64,000 bases of DNA. It comes from Perca fluviatilis (lineage: Eukaryota; Chordata; Actinopteri; Perciformes; Percidae). Shown one piece after another: positions 25,601 to 35,338 of this stretch (its first letter is position 1; every line of letters begins with the position of its first letter). The notes below the pieces were generated by a model that saw nothing but the letters and a program-made list of their open reading frames with translations, was not told where the DNA came from and made no database searches. The DNA lies in the NCBI RefSeq assembly GCF_010015445.1, contig NC_053128.1, positions 7,905,340 to 7,969,339 on the forward strand, given 5' to 3'. The translations under genes and the position numbers were made by a program.

Positions 25601-28600
25601 GTTATGAAACAGACATGTTGTGTGGTGAGACTGTCTTGGTATAGTGTGAGGAAATAGTGATAAAAGAGTCATAGTATAGTATGTGAAAACGGATAAATGA
25701 GTCATAGTATGGTATGTTTGAAACAGTCATAGTATAGTATGTGGAAAAAGGGTAAATAAAGAATCATTGTGTGTGTAAGTATGAAGATTGTGTGAAATGG
25801 CAAGTGATAAAGAGTTAGTATAGTATGGTGGAAAAAGAATAGTATAGTATTTGATATAGTTAAAGTTATGTTAGTATGTGGAAAAGTGATAAGAATATGG
25901 TATATGAAGAGATTATGAAAAAGGATAAAGAGTAGTAAGTATGTAAAAAAGAGTGATAAATGAGTCATAGTATAGTGTGTCGAAAACAGTCATAGTATAG
26001 TATGTGGAAAAATTGATGAAAGAGGTATAGTATGTGGAAAAAAGTGATAAAATAGTCATAGTATAGTATGTGGAAAAAAGTGATGAATGAGTCATAGTAT
26101 AGTATGTCGAAAACAGTCATAGTATAGTATGTCGAAAACAATCATAGTATAGTATGTGGAAATAGTGATAAAAGAGTCATAGTATAGTATGAGGAAAAAA
26201 GTGATAAATAAGTCATAGTATAGTATGTTGAAAACAGTCATAGTATAGTATGTGGAAAAAGTGATGAAAGAGTCATAGTATAGTATGTGGAAAAAGTGAT
26301 AAAATAGTCATAGTATAGTATGTCGAAAAAAGTGATGAATGAGTCATTGTATAGTATGTTGAAAACAGTCATAGTATAGTATGTCGAAAACAGTCATAGT
26401 ATAGTATGTGGAAATAGTGATAAAAGAGCCATAGTATATTATGTCGAAAGAAGTGATAAATGACTCATAGTATAGTATGTCGAAAAAAGTCATAGTATAG
26501 TATGTCGAAAACAGTCATAGTATAGTATGTGGAAATAGTGATAAAAGAGTCATAGTATAGTATGTCGAAAACAGTCATAGTATAGTATTTTGAAAACAGT
26601 CATAGTATAGTATGTGGAAAAAGTGATAAGAGTCATAGTATATTATGTCGAAAAAAGCATTGAAGTCTTAGTCTAGACCAGTGATTGAACCACGGTCCGA
26701 GTCTGCAGTGCCTACTTGCTATTTGTATTTGGAGTAGCACTAACCTAGTGAAAGGTGACTAAACTAGTATGTCGAAAAAAGTGATAGTATAGTATGTCGA
26801 AAAAAGTGATAAATGAGTCATAGTATAGTATGTCGAAAAAAGTGATAAATGAGTCATAGTATAGTATGTTGAAAACAGTCATAGTATATTATGTTGAAGA
26901 AAGTGATAAATGAGTCATAGTATAGTAGGTCGAAAACAGTCATAGTATAGTATGTCGAAAAAAAACTATAAATGAGTCATAGTATAGTATGTCGAAAACA
27001 GTCATAGTATAGTATGTTGAAAACAGTCACAGTATAGTATGTGGAAAAAGTGATAAAAGAGTCATAGTATAGTATGTCCAAAAAAGTGATAAATGAGTCA
27101 TAGTATAGTATGTTGAAAACAGTCATTGTATAGTATGTGGAAAAAGTGATGAAAGAGTCATAGTATGGTATGTCGAAAAAAGTGATAAAAGAGTCATAGT
27201 ATAGTATGTGGAAAAAAAACTATAAATGAGTCATAGTATAGTATGTCGAAAACAGTCATAGTATAGTATGTGGAAAAAGTGATGAAAGAGTCATAGTATG
27301 GTATGTCGAAAAAAGTGATAAAATAGTCATAGTATAGTATGTTGAAAAAAGTGATAAATGAGTCATAGTATAGTATGTTGAAAACAGTCATAGTATAGTG
27401 TGTCGAAAACAGTCATAGTATAGTATGTGGAAATAGTGATAAAAGAGTCATAGTATAGTATGTCGAAAACAGTGATAAATAGGTCATAGTATAGTATGTT
27501 GAAAACAGTGTTAAAGTCCCAGCCTAGACCAGTGATTGAACCTGGGTCCAGTCAGCAGTGCCTACTTGCTGGTTCTATTTGGACTAGCACTAACGTCTAA
27601 GCCACCATCTTCCATAGTATAGTAAGTCCAAAATGTGACAGTATAGTATGTCAACAACAGTCATAGTATAGTATGTCAAAAAAAGTAATAAATGAGTCAT
27701 AGTATAGTATGGCCAAAAATTCATAGCATAGTATGTCGAAAAAAGTGATAAATGAGTCATAGCATTTTAAGTCGAAAAAAGTGATAGTATAGTATGTCAA
27801 AAACAGTCGTAGTATAGTATGTCGAAAAAAGTGATAAAATGAGTCATAGTATTGTATGTCGAAAACCGTCTTAGTATAGTATGTCGGAAAAAAGTTTAAG
27901 TCCCAGCCTAATCCGGTGATTGAAACAAGGCCCAAATCTGCAGTGCCTACTTGATGGTGCTATTTGGAGTAGCACTAACCACTAAGCCAACATATACCAT
28001 AGTATGGTATATCTAAAAAAGTCATAGTGTAGTATGTTGAATAAAGTGATAAATGAGTCACAGTATAGTATGTGGAAAAAGTTGTAAAAGAGTCATAGTA
28101 TAGTATGTGGAAAAAAAACTATAAATGAGTCATAGTATAGTATGTCGAAAACAGTCATAGTATAGTATGTTGAAAACAGTCATAGTATAGAATGAGGAAA
28201 AAGTGATGAAAGAGTCATAGTATAGTATGTGGAAAAAAGTGATAAAATAGTCATAGTATAGTATGTGGAAAAAAGTGATAAAATAGTCATAGTATAGCAT
28301 GTCGAAAAAAGTGATGAATGAGTCATAGTATAGTATGTCGAAAACAGTCATAGTATAGTATGTCGAAAACAGTAAAAGTATAGTATGTGGAAATAGTGAT
28401 TAAAGAGTCATAGTATAGTATGTCGAAAAAAGTGATAAATAAGTCATAGTATAGTATGTGGAAAAAGTGATAAAAGAGTCATAGTATAGTATGTTGAAAA
28501 ACGTTATAAACAGTCATAGTATAGTAGGTCGAAAACAGTCATAGTATAGTATGTCGAAAAAAGTGATAAATGAGTCATAGTATTTTATGTTGAAAACAGT

Positions 28601-31600
28601 CATAGTATAGTATGTGGAAAAAGTGATAAATGAGTCATAGTATAGTATGTTGAAAAAAGTGATAAATGAGTCATAGTATAGTATGTTGAAAAAAGTCATA
28701 GTATATTATGTTGAAAAAGTGATTAAAACATGACTTTTTTATCACTTTTTTTCGACGTGCTATACTTTGGTGTATGGTGGCTCAGCGGTTAGTGCTACTC
28801 CAAAAAGAACTAAGAAACATACACTGCAGGCTCAGACACTGGTTCAATCACCAGTCTGGGCTAGGACTGTGATTATTCGACATTTTTTTCACTTTTTTGA
28901 CATAGTCCATAGTTTTTACGACATACAATTTTTTTTGACATACTATACTATGACTTTTTATCCTTTGTTTCAACATACTATGCTATGACTTTTTGATATA
29001 ATTTTTCGCCATACTTTTTTTAACATACTTTAGTATGACGTTTTTATCACTTTTTCGACATACTATACTATGACTTGTTTCCATATACTATACTATGACG
29101 TTTTTATCACTTTTTCGACATCCTATACTATGACTTTTTCATCCTTTTTTTCAACATACTATAGTAAGACTTTTTTTGACAAACTATACTATGACTATAC
29201 TGTGTATGGTGACTTAGAGGTTAGGGCTTCCCCCAAATAGAACCAGCAAATATTGTCCGCAGGCTCAGACCCTGGTTCAATCACCAGTCTGGGCTAGGAC
29301 TGTGATTTTTCGAAATTTTTTTCACTTTTTTGACATATTCCATAGTTTTTACGACATACCATTTTTTTTGGACATACTATACTATGACTTTTTTATCACT
29401 TGTTTCGCCATACTATAGTATGACTTTTTTAACATGCTATACTATGACTTTTTTATTACTTTTTTCGACATACTTTAGTATGACTTCTTTCAACATACTA
29501 TACTATGACTATTTTCGACATACTGTACTATGACTTTTTCATCACTTTTTTCGACATACTAAACTGACTTTTTCCAACTTACTATACTATGACTTTTTTA
29601 ATCACTTTTTTCACCATATTGTAGTAGGACTTTTTTCGACATACTATAGTAGGACTTTTTTCGACTTACTGTACTATGACTATTTTCAACATACTGTACT
29701 ATGACTTTTTTATAACTTTTTTCGACATACTAAATTGACTTTTTCCAACTTACTATACTACGACTTTTTTATCACTTTTTTTCCAGTGGTGTAACGAGCC
29801 AACACCGGGCCCCTAAACAGGATTAGCAAGACGGCCCCCCTACTACAGGACGTGATGACGGCGCAATGTCCACGAGTAGGCTACCATGACTAGGACAGGA
29901 TAGGGTCATAGAGACACAGCATATAAGAGATGAGATGACATGACAAAATCAGGAGTAGCCTAGGCACACCACAACAACAACAAATCTTTTGCTTTTTTTG
30001 AGATTGTTGCGCTCCAAAATGCCTGATTTCACGGGAGCTTTTGTACAAAAATTGCGATAAAAGTTGCAATGTCTTTTGTATGTTTGTTGCAATGAAGTTG
30101 CAGAAGACAGGGAAAGTTGCAAAAAAAAGTTGCAAGTTTTTGGTATAGTTCTTTAAAAATAAAATGGAAACTTGTTTTGGGGAGAATAATAATTATTAAT
30201 ACTATTATTACTCTGGGCTTTACCAAAAAGGCTCAGGATGCTGAAAATGGCTGGTGTATTTAAGACAAAAAATAATAATTTATCGAATTAATCAAATATG
30301 AACATATATGTCACTGTCAGTGGCTTGTTGATCTTTATATTGTTATTTTTCAATTCAATTCAATTCAATTCAATTTTATTTATAGTATCAAATCATAACA
30401 TAAGTTATCTCGAGACACTTTACAGATAGAGTAGGTCTAGACCACACTCTATAATTTACAAAGCCCCAACAATTCCAACAGTTCCAGTAATTCCCTCAAG
30501 AGCAAGCAGTGCGACAGTGGCGAGGAAAAACTCCCTCTTGGGAAGAAACCTCGACAGACCCAGGCTCTTGTTGGCGGTGTCTGACGAGCCGGTTGGGGTG
30601 TGATGAACAGTGGCGATAGTAGTCACATTAATAATGGAACAGTGACTGGATGTAGCGGGAAGCTGCAGGGTTCAGCAGGACGCAGCATGACATTGCAGGG
30701 CATCGCTGAGCTCAGCAGGGAGTGCAGCAGGACCACGGCAACAGCTGCGACCAGGATCTTGGTGCCAACGTTCTCCAAGGAAATACGCTGGGGGAAAAAA
30801 GCATAAGGACTCCGGGGAGTAAACTCCCCAGAAGCTAGGATTAGTAACTTTAGTAACTTAGTAATTTCTGGGACGGGCTGCACACAAATAGTAATAGTAA
30901 TAGTAACAGTAATAGAAAGGGAGAGGAGAGAGCTGCTCAGTGTGTCAAAGGAAGGAAGTCCCCCGGCAGTCTAGAACTATAACAGCGTAACTATAACAGG
31001 TAACTAAGAGAGACAGGTCATAAGGAGAGGTAGCTTTTTCGGGCTTAGAACTCTCCCCCTGTCGGATCTGGCTTGGCTGGCCTGCCTCCCTCTACTTTGT
31101 TATGTATTATTAATCTAACAATTATGAAGAGAAGCAGTTGGGCCAGTTAGGTGAACACTGCAACTCCTCACTCCCTAACTATAAGCTTTATCAAATAGGA
31201 GAGTTTTAAGTTCATTCTTGAATGAGGTGACAGTTTCTGCCCCCCGAACCCAGATCGGAGCTGGTTCCATAGGAGAGGAGCCCGATACACTGAAGGCTCT
31301 AGCTCCCATTCTACTTTTAGAGACTCTAGGTACCACCAGTAACTCTGCATTCTGGGAGCGCAGTGCTCTAGTGGGACAATAGGGTATTAGGAGCTCTTCT
31401 AGATATGATGGTGCTAGACCATTTAGAGCTTTGTAGGTCAAGAGAAGGACTTTAAACTCAATCCTGGATTCAACAGGAAGCCAATGCAGAGAAGCTAATA
31501 CAGGAGAAATATGATCTCTTTTCTTAGTTCTTGTGAGAACACGCGCTGCAGCATTCTGGATCAGCTGGAGAGTCTTAAGAGACTTATTTGAGCAACCTGA

Positions 31601-32933
31601 CAGTAGGGAATTAAAATAGTCCAGCCTGGAAGTAACAAATGCATGGACTAGTTTTTCAGCGTCGTTTTGAGACAGGATATTCCTAATTTTGGCAATGTTA
31701 CGAAGATGAAAAAAGGCATTTAATTTCCTATCCTGGCCACACACACACACATTCATACGGTTTGATAAACTTATTGGACTTTAACTTATCATTGCACTTG
31801 CACGAGCATAGCTGTCCTCAATTTAGGTCATCCTGTACGTCTCATCTCCGTTTTTTCCTGCATCCATCGTGCGTGCGCACGCGCGCGCGCGTCAGTCGCA
31901 GGGGAAATGGAGCAGCAGCCCCGCCCGCTGCAGAGAGCAGACAGTACTGAAACAGCAGCTGCTGACTTTATAGTGAAAAAACGTTACAGCGTACATTGAT
32001 GTTAAAATGTATACATGTTGGCAGGACGGTCTGAAATGTTTTGCACGGTCTTTCGCTGTACGTTTTGTTGGTAAATGTGAAATGTTTGAGTCACACACAC
32101 GTCTCGTCTTCATAACAGAAACAAGGAAATTGGGGCTCAGCTTTTCTTAGACATGAGTAGGGGGGGCGCCAATGAAAAAAGGTTGGGAACCACTGTACTC
32201 TACTATGACTATTTTTTACAAACTATAGACTTTTTTATCACTTTTTTCGACACAATATACTATACATTTTTGTCACTTTTTTTAGATACCTATACTATGA
32301 CTTTTTGACATGCTATACTATGACTTTTTTTTATCCTTAAATATTTCACTTTTGTTTAACCTTATTGGTATCATTCAATATTTCAATGAAATTCATACTC
32401 ATATTCCCACTTTTCCAACTATCTTATGCAATTATGCCAGCAATCCAGTTTAGCTTTAGCAATTCAGCTTTTCAGCATTCATTAGCATTTTCTGCACAAA
32501 ATGCATTTTCTAGTTGATAATAAAAACAATCAATAGTTCCAGCCTTATAATTTCTTTGATTAGCAATCACTTAATAGAAAGCACACCACAGTCAAACACT
32601 AAAAGCACACAGGAAATAATGAACCCGGTGCAGCCATTCACAAGGATCACTGAATAAAAGATTTCGAGTTAGTGGTTAGTCATTCACAGGTCTTCACTGT
32701 CAGCTGTGCTTTGCTGTTCTGTTCTGAGATATGTGTTGCAGGTCTTGTTTATAGTGCCTCTTTCTATTGAAGTGTTTGGATTAACTGTGCCTATTAATTC
32801 ACAGAAGCTGCAGTTCTTCCAAGAAGAGAAGAACAAGGAAATTGTTGCTCTGCGTCAGAGAATCAAAGAGCTGGAAGAGAGCCAGCGTGCAGGCAGCTTC
32901 AGCGACAGCCGTCTAAAGAAGAGAAAGATCTAG
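7680..32933 (+). CDS. ccdc152: Coiled-coil domain-containing protein 152 (eight coding exons, 268 aa)
   Basis: Coding exons with matching phases and GT-AG ends: 7680-7742, 8221-8326, 9318-9386, 10635-10699, 11927-12062, 13391-13518, 13796-13906 and 32805-32933 (TAG). The joined product is 268 residues, close to the roughly 254 of human CCDC152. It is almost entirely heptad-type coiled coil rich in Glu, Arg, Gln and Leu, and ends in a basic KKRKI tail. A glutamine run of nine lies about 50 residues before the end. The function of CCDC152 is poorly known; in mammals its transcript is antisense to SELENOP. The identification rests on the coiled-coil profile, the [10 protein letters not shown] start and its position directly downstream of ghr. 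The ATG at 7680 is chosen because it is in frame with the second ATG at 7716 and keeps VNLD. The last intron is 18.9 kb and repeat-filled. Confidence 0.85.
8455..8502. repeat. Perfect inverted repeat (21-bp arms, 6-nt loop)
   Basis: Arms CTCCTGAACTGACAGCTGGA(G) at 8455-8475 and 8482-8502 are exact complements around ACGTCA. It is intronic in ccdc152. The perfect pairing suggests a young palindrome or processed hairpin rather than a typical microRNA, which usually has bulges. Confidence 0.9.
8647..9104. mobile_element. hAT MITE (CAGGGGTC family)
   Basis: Starts CAGGGGTCTTCAA and ends TTGAAGATCTCTG, imperfect terminal inverted repeats. It is flanked by CTCTAATG (8639-8646) and ATCTAATG (9105-9112), an 8-bp duplication with one mismatch. 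Near the right end it has a short tandem of CCGGACCCCCTAGGGGTC. Non-coding. Confidence 0.8.
10062..10579. mobile_element. hAT MITE (CAGTGGTGGAA family) with perfect 8-bp duplication
   Basis: Flanked by CATATAGT at 10054-10061 and 10580-10587. The ends CAGTGGTGGAAGAAGTA and ATTCCACCACTG are inverted. The interior is the ACTTAAGTAAAAGTA-rich sequence of a very common fish repeat; related fragments occur at about 56310-56480 and 63707-63840. Confidence 0.85.
10940..11675. mobile_element. hAT MITE (TAGGGCTGCAA) with two nested tRNA-derived SINEs
   Basis: The ends TAGGGCTGCAA and TTGCAACTCTA are flanked by CTCATTAC (10932-10939) and CTCATTAA (11676-11683). Two SINEs sit inside. One on the plus strand at about 10990-11165 has A-box-like TAGCTCAGTCTGTAGG and B-box-like GGTTCAAGAC. 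One inverted at about 11195-11355 carries, on the minus strand, GCTCAGTTGGTAGAGC and GGGTTCGACTCC. Gene-free. Confidence 0.75.
12063..13390 (+). other. ccdc152 intron 5, mostly a degraded DNA element
   Basis: From about 12460 the sequence has GCGATTC/GATTTCC-type short repeats and ends near 13380 with ATCACGATACATACGATTTTG. This resembles the ends of decayed fish hAT elements. ORFs here (12618-13012) are low-complexity and on conflicting strands, so none is called. Confidence 0.4.
13796..13906 (+). CDS. ccdc152: ccdc152 exon 7 with polyglutamine tract
   Basis: A phase 0-0 exon of 37 codons, [11 protein letters not shown] then nine glutamines from CAA/CAG codons and a [13 protein letters not shown] end. 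The (CAG)n core at about 13843-13867 is a length-variable coding microsatellite. The donor GTGAGC opens the 18.9-kb intron. Confidence 0.85.
13907..15357 (+). other. First part of ccdc152 intron 7
   Basis: No recognisable gene. Contains GAGAGTAACGAGAGTAGCG short tandem units near 14128-14158 and unassigned unique sequence. Several ORFs of 60-130 codons lack any domain. Confidence 0.4.
15358..17002. mobile_element. Snap-back DNA transposon derivative with internal inverted and direct repeats
   Basis: The outer ends GTTTCCATCCAG (15361) and CGATGGAAAC (17001) are imperfect inverted repeats, and GTTTCCAT motifs recur just inside. The core contains a ~135-bp inverted pair at about 15849-15983 and 16391-16528. 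Two further related units in direct orientation lie at about 16005-16130 and 16195-16340. All share the motif TTAAACCA(C/T)GTTAAGCTTTTTC. A minus-strand ORF at 16526-16708 reads [16 protein letters not shown] and resembles a Myb/SANT-like DNA-binding domain of Harbinger-type accessory proteins. The family is therefore guessed as PIF/Harbinger-related. Confidence 0.55.
17005..18635 (+). mobile_element. Tc1-like transposon, nearly complete
   Basis: A 1631-bp element whose ends CAGTGCCTTGCGAAAGTATT and its complement are exact. It is flanked by the TA duplication (17003-17004 and 18636-18637). The terminal inverted repeats run for about 200 bp. The only broken part is the transposase reading frame (separate entry). 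Its position directly against the preceding element's right end means it landed in or beside that older transposon. Confidence 0.95.
17396..18416 (+). pseudogene. Tc1/mariner DDE transposase with one frameshift
   Basis: Cut-and-paste transposase. The first 235 or so residues run from ATG 17396. They hold N-terminal helix-turn-helix motifs ([16 protein letters not shown]), a GRPSK hook, a second HTH region and the first catalytic Asp in WSDET (residue 152). Near 18101-18105 an extra G in a GGGA run shifts the frame. The protein resumes from 18108 with FVFQQDND (second Asp) and [13 protein letters not shown] (Glu), giving the DD34E triad, and ends at TAA 18414-18416. With one lesion in about 1 kb, the copy is young but probably inactive. 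Confidence 0.92.
18638..19010 (+). other. Intron sequence between Tc1 and satellite
   Basis: No recognised gene or complete element. Confidence 0.4.
19421..19503 (+). repeat. tRNA-like module in the satellite (representative of about eleven)
   Basis: TGGCTTAGTGGTTAGAAC resembles a pol III A box, and GGTTCAATCACC about 60 nt later resembles a B box (GGTTCRANYCC). A T-run follows soon after. Related modules occur at about 19118-19168 (partial), 19633-19732, 19862-19950, 20114-20212, 20335-20398 (truncated), 28772-28866 and 29208-29299. Inverted copies lie at about 26675-26750, 27512-27612 and 27895-27990. They do not fold as standard tRNAs by eye and are not called as tRNA genes. Confidence 0.65.
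20640..22960. repeat. Higher-order tandem duplication of about 1.24 kb within the satellite
   Basis: Rare unit variants recur at a fixed offset of 1239-1240 bp. Examples are TTTAATATG (20988 and 22227), TGTCAAAAAACGTTATAAAC (21240 and 22479) and the TATAGTGTGTCAAACAG junction (21451 and 22691). The match holds from about 20,680 to 21,720 against 21,920 to 22,960, with one extra 36-mer near 21,980. Confidence 0.8.
23737..24547. mobile_element. hAT MITE inserted in the satellite
   Basis: The ends TAGGGGTGGTACGGTTC and GAACCGTACCACCCCTA are perfect 17-bp inverted repeats. They are flanked by the perfect 8-bp duplication GTCATAGT (23729-23736 and 24548-24555), which is itself part of the satellite unit. 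811 bp, no transposase. Confidence 0.93.
29786..32195. mobile_element. Composite insertion splitting the satellite, including an L2 LINE fragment
   Basis: Satellite sequence stops at about 29785 and resumes at about 32196. The left edge reads CAGTGGTGTAACG and the right edge GGTTGGGAACCACTG, both hAT-like end sequences but not a clean pair. Inside are an L2 fragment on the minus strand and a GC-alternating stretch at about 31865-31892. Exact boundaries of the nested parts are uncertain. Confidence 0.55.
30350..31756 (-). pseudogene. 5'-truncated L2-type LINE (reverse transcriptase C-terminus and tail)
   Basis: The minus-strand frame from 31756 reads [40 protein letters not shown] and [20 protein letters not shown], the conserved C-terminal block of fish L2/CR1-clade ORF2. 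The frame then shifts near 31320-31350, where [10 protein letters not shown] continues in another frame. The element ends in ATTGAATTG tandem repeats (complement at about 30350-30376), the usual L2 3' terminus. It is a dead copy. Confidence 0.85.
32196..32340 (+). repeat. Satellite remnant downstream of the composite insertion
   Basis: Degenerate forward units (TACTATGAC, CGACACAATATACTAT, GACATGCTATACTATGAC) continue the array beyond 29785. Confidence 0.75.
32805..32933 (+). CDS. ccdc152: ccdc152 last coding exon
   Basis: Encodes [20 protein letters not shown] followed by a Lys/Arg end and TAG. It has an acceptor ATTCACAG and phase 0, matching the exon at 13796-13906 across the very long intron. 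The heptad pattern continues that of the earlier exons, which supports joining them. An AATAAA at about 33470 could end the mRNA. Confidence 0.85.
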   Translation, partial: KLQFFQEEKNKEIVALRQRIKELEESQRAGSFSDSRLKKRKI

Positions 32934-34235
32934 TTTGTTTACAGTAGAGGCCAGAAGCTGTTGACACGTCAACTCTGCAGATGCATGAATCTCCATACCT
33001 CCCTTAAGTTATTTAAAATTTCCAGATTTGTATTTCAGTTTAATTTCAAAGCTAAATTTGGAGTTTAACTCTACTGCTTCATGTGCAGTGTCATACTTGA
33101 CAAGATTTGCAGTGTCATCGCCCTGCCTGCAGGTGTTCAGTGTGCAGAGAGCACATTTAAACACAGGGCATATTCCTGTAAGGCTTTAATCCAATCAGAC
33201 GCCTGCATGGAAGGGCAGGAGGGTGAGGCGCTGAAGTAAGAGAAGCCCACTTCTGATTAAATCAGATAGCTTGAAGTCCAAACCCATTCAGGGAGTTTGA
33301 CCTGTTCATCTCCTTTCTTTCAAAGAAAACTTGTGTTCTCCTCATCTTGTCATTTTAAACTCTACTTCCTTTCATTTGTGTTCACGATTTCCCATTGTTG
33401 TTTAGGAAAGTAAAAGCCTGAAAAAGATCCGCTTCCCTCAGTAGCCTAAAACTGTTGCGTCTACCCGAATAATAAACTAAGTATCAGTTTCTTTATATCG
33501 ATCAACTTTGATTTGAGTTTTTAACATAAGAGTGGAGTGTTCACTGAGAACATGAGCAGTAACTGATTGGAGCTCAAGACCCATTTCTGCAATTGATTAA
33601 CATTTAAGATATGTTGGAATTTCCACACAACGAATTTTGCCTCCACTACTCCTCACAGCTGTATGAAGACGCTCGGCCCGGTGAAGCATTGATCTCATGC
33701 TCTGTAATCTCTTTATCTGTGCTGCTCAACCTGCGTCAGGGGGACAGACAGCTAATCTCTATGGGAACATTGGGTAACACCGTTGCATAACATTTCATCT
33801 CCACAAAAGCGAAGAGATCAACCTTTTAGCTGCAAAACACAACCATGTCTCTCACAGAGGTGTGCTTTGCTAAACCTGCAAACCAAAGCATTCCGGTTAT
33901 ACTGTACATACTTTGGCTACAAATACATGTGCACATTTGTCATCAGTTGCTTCCTTTTGGCTTCTTTTTTGCCGCCCTGAACCGATGTTGGCCATTTTAA
34001 TGGATTGGCACGGACCCAAATTAAAACAGGATTAGAGTTCATGACACCACCTCAATGCGTCATCAGTGGAGGAGGATAGGGTGAAGATAGGAAGAAGGTG
34101 AGCTCTCACAGTAGGAGTGTTTTCCCTGTCCTTTGACTGTCCTTTGACTTACCTGATGTCTCAAACAGACACGCCCCCCTCCCCTCCTGTGTTCTTGGCC
34201 ATCAGTGTGCAGTTAGTCTGTTCGAGAGGACAGAG
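32934..34235 (+). other. ccdc152 3'UTR and ccdc152-nim1k intergenic region
   Basis: No gene seen. AATAAA at about 33470 probably ends ccdc152. No selenocysteine-protein ORF or SELENOP-like sequence is visible on either strand, although SELENOP sits here in mammals. The region 34100-34235 is GC-richer and may be the nim1k promoter. Confidence 0.45.
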
Positions 34236-34306
34236 ATGGAGACTATGACGGCACCGTTTTGCTCAGTGTATTCAACGATTTTGCACAAACTGTCAGACTT
34301 CAGCAT
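34236..34306 (+). other. nim1k: Candidate nim1k 5' exon with short upstream ORF
   Basis: ATG at 34236 opens METMTAPFCSVYSTILHKLS and continues to a strong donor CAT/GTAAGT at 34307. If joined to the strong acceptor at 35310 (poly-T then TTGAAG), the frame meets TGA at once (35312-35314). This would therefore be a roughly 24-codon upstream ORF in the leader, not coding sequence of the kinase. Inferred only from splice signals. Confidence 0.4.
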
Positions 34307-34756
34307 GTAAGTGAAGAAACACATTTTTTTCTGGTCCTACTGGGCCAAAATAACTACTTTTTCATAGCGTTGCATGCAATGGATTCTACGGCTGTGTTAT
34401 GATGCAAAGCAGCAATTTGGAAACTTGGTAAGAAAACAAGAATCTTGTTTTACCATATATTCTAACCATATTCTTTTTCACTCTTTTTGTTAAATGTCTC
34501 CGGCCTTTTTGTACTCATTTGAGGGTTACACGTTACTGGTATCTAGTACATTTACAGTAATATGTGTACAAACTGTTGCATAAGACATCTGAGAATTTGT
34601 ATTTAATATAGTGGCATCGTCTTAAAATGATGTGGTTTTTGTGTAACACTGGAAGGACTTGTAGAATGTTTATACTGTATGTGATGTTAAAGAAAAAATT
34701 AAAGGGAACGTTTACCTGATTATTCAATGTTAACCTGTGTTAAGAGGATGATAATA

Positions 34757-35143
34757 GGGCTGCACAATATATCGTTTCTTTTATCGTCATCGCAATATCA
34801 ACTCCTGCAATAAACCCTTGCGAAAGGCTGCGACATATCACGAAAAACACTCAATTTTTTTATGTTAGTTGAAAGAAAACTTTAAAATGTAACTGTCAGT
34901 CTTTTTTCAGTGGTACCTTTATATTTAATTTAATGTTCAATTTGTTCAATAAAAGAATGTTGGGAATGATTTCCTTTCATTAGTTTTAAATTCAACAGAA
35001 TGTGTATTTTAGCAGAACACTGAAAGCAGCAGAAATGCATAACTACAGTACACTTTAATATCTGTTTATGAATCGCAAGTACTATCATTATCGCGATATT
35101 CAATATCTTATATATATCTCCATCCTCATATCGTATAGCCCTA
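34757..35143. mobile_element. hAT-type MITE (TAGGGCTGCACAATATATCG)
   Basis: Left end TAGGGCTGCACAATATATCG and right end ATATCGTATAGCCCTA are inverted, with ATCGCGATATTCAATAT inside. Flanks GATGATAA and GATGCTGC match only over the first four bases, so the duplication is decayed. Confidence 0.65.
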
Positions 35144-35338
35144 GATGCTGCAATGATGAAGCAATGCTATGTGGTATTTCCAGTGGATTAAAAATGATGT
35201 TTTTTAACATCCTATGAGCAATTTTAGGAAAAAAGAAAGTAGCAACTGTATGTCCCAACCGTGAGTGGGTAAAGACGTAAAGACATCACCATGTTTTTTT
35301 TTTCTTGAAGATGACCTTATCTTCAGTCCGCTGCAGAA

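Larger units (their letters stand above)
19011..29785. repeat. Satellite-like array of 25/36-bp units with orientation switches
   Basis: The unit core is GTCATAGTATAGTATGTCGA plus a short A-run (25 bp). Many units add an 11-bp GTGATAAA(T/A)GA block, making 36 bp. At about 19011-20400 the units read CATACTATACTATGAC (forward). From about 20405 to 28725 they read in the opposite orientation, and from about 28730 to 29785 forward again. A hAT element interrupts at 23737-24547. tRNA-like modules are scattered through the forward parts and, inverted, in the middle part. All ORFs here ([14 protein letters not shown] peptides) are repeat translations, not genes. The stretch at about 25575-25960 is markedly degraded. 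Confidence 0.92.

Noticed and set aside
20420..28699. Many minus-strand ORFs of 60-133 codons with [15 protein letters not shown] repeats
   Set aside because: They are translations of the 25/36-bp satellite, whose unit lacks stops in this frame; no start context, splice signal or non-repeat sequence supports a protein.
19011..29785. CRISPR-like array
   Set aside because: Units are contiguous variants of one sequence with no unique spacers, and the genome is a vertebrate.
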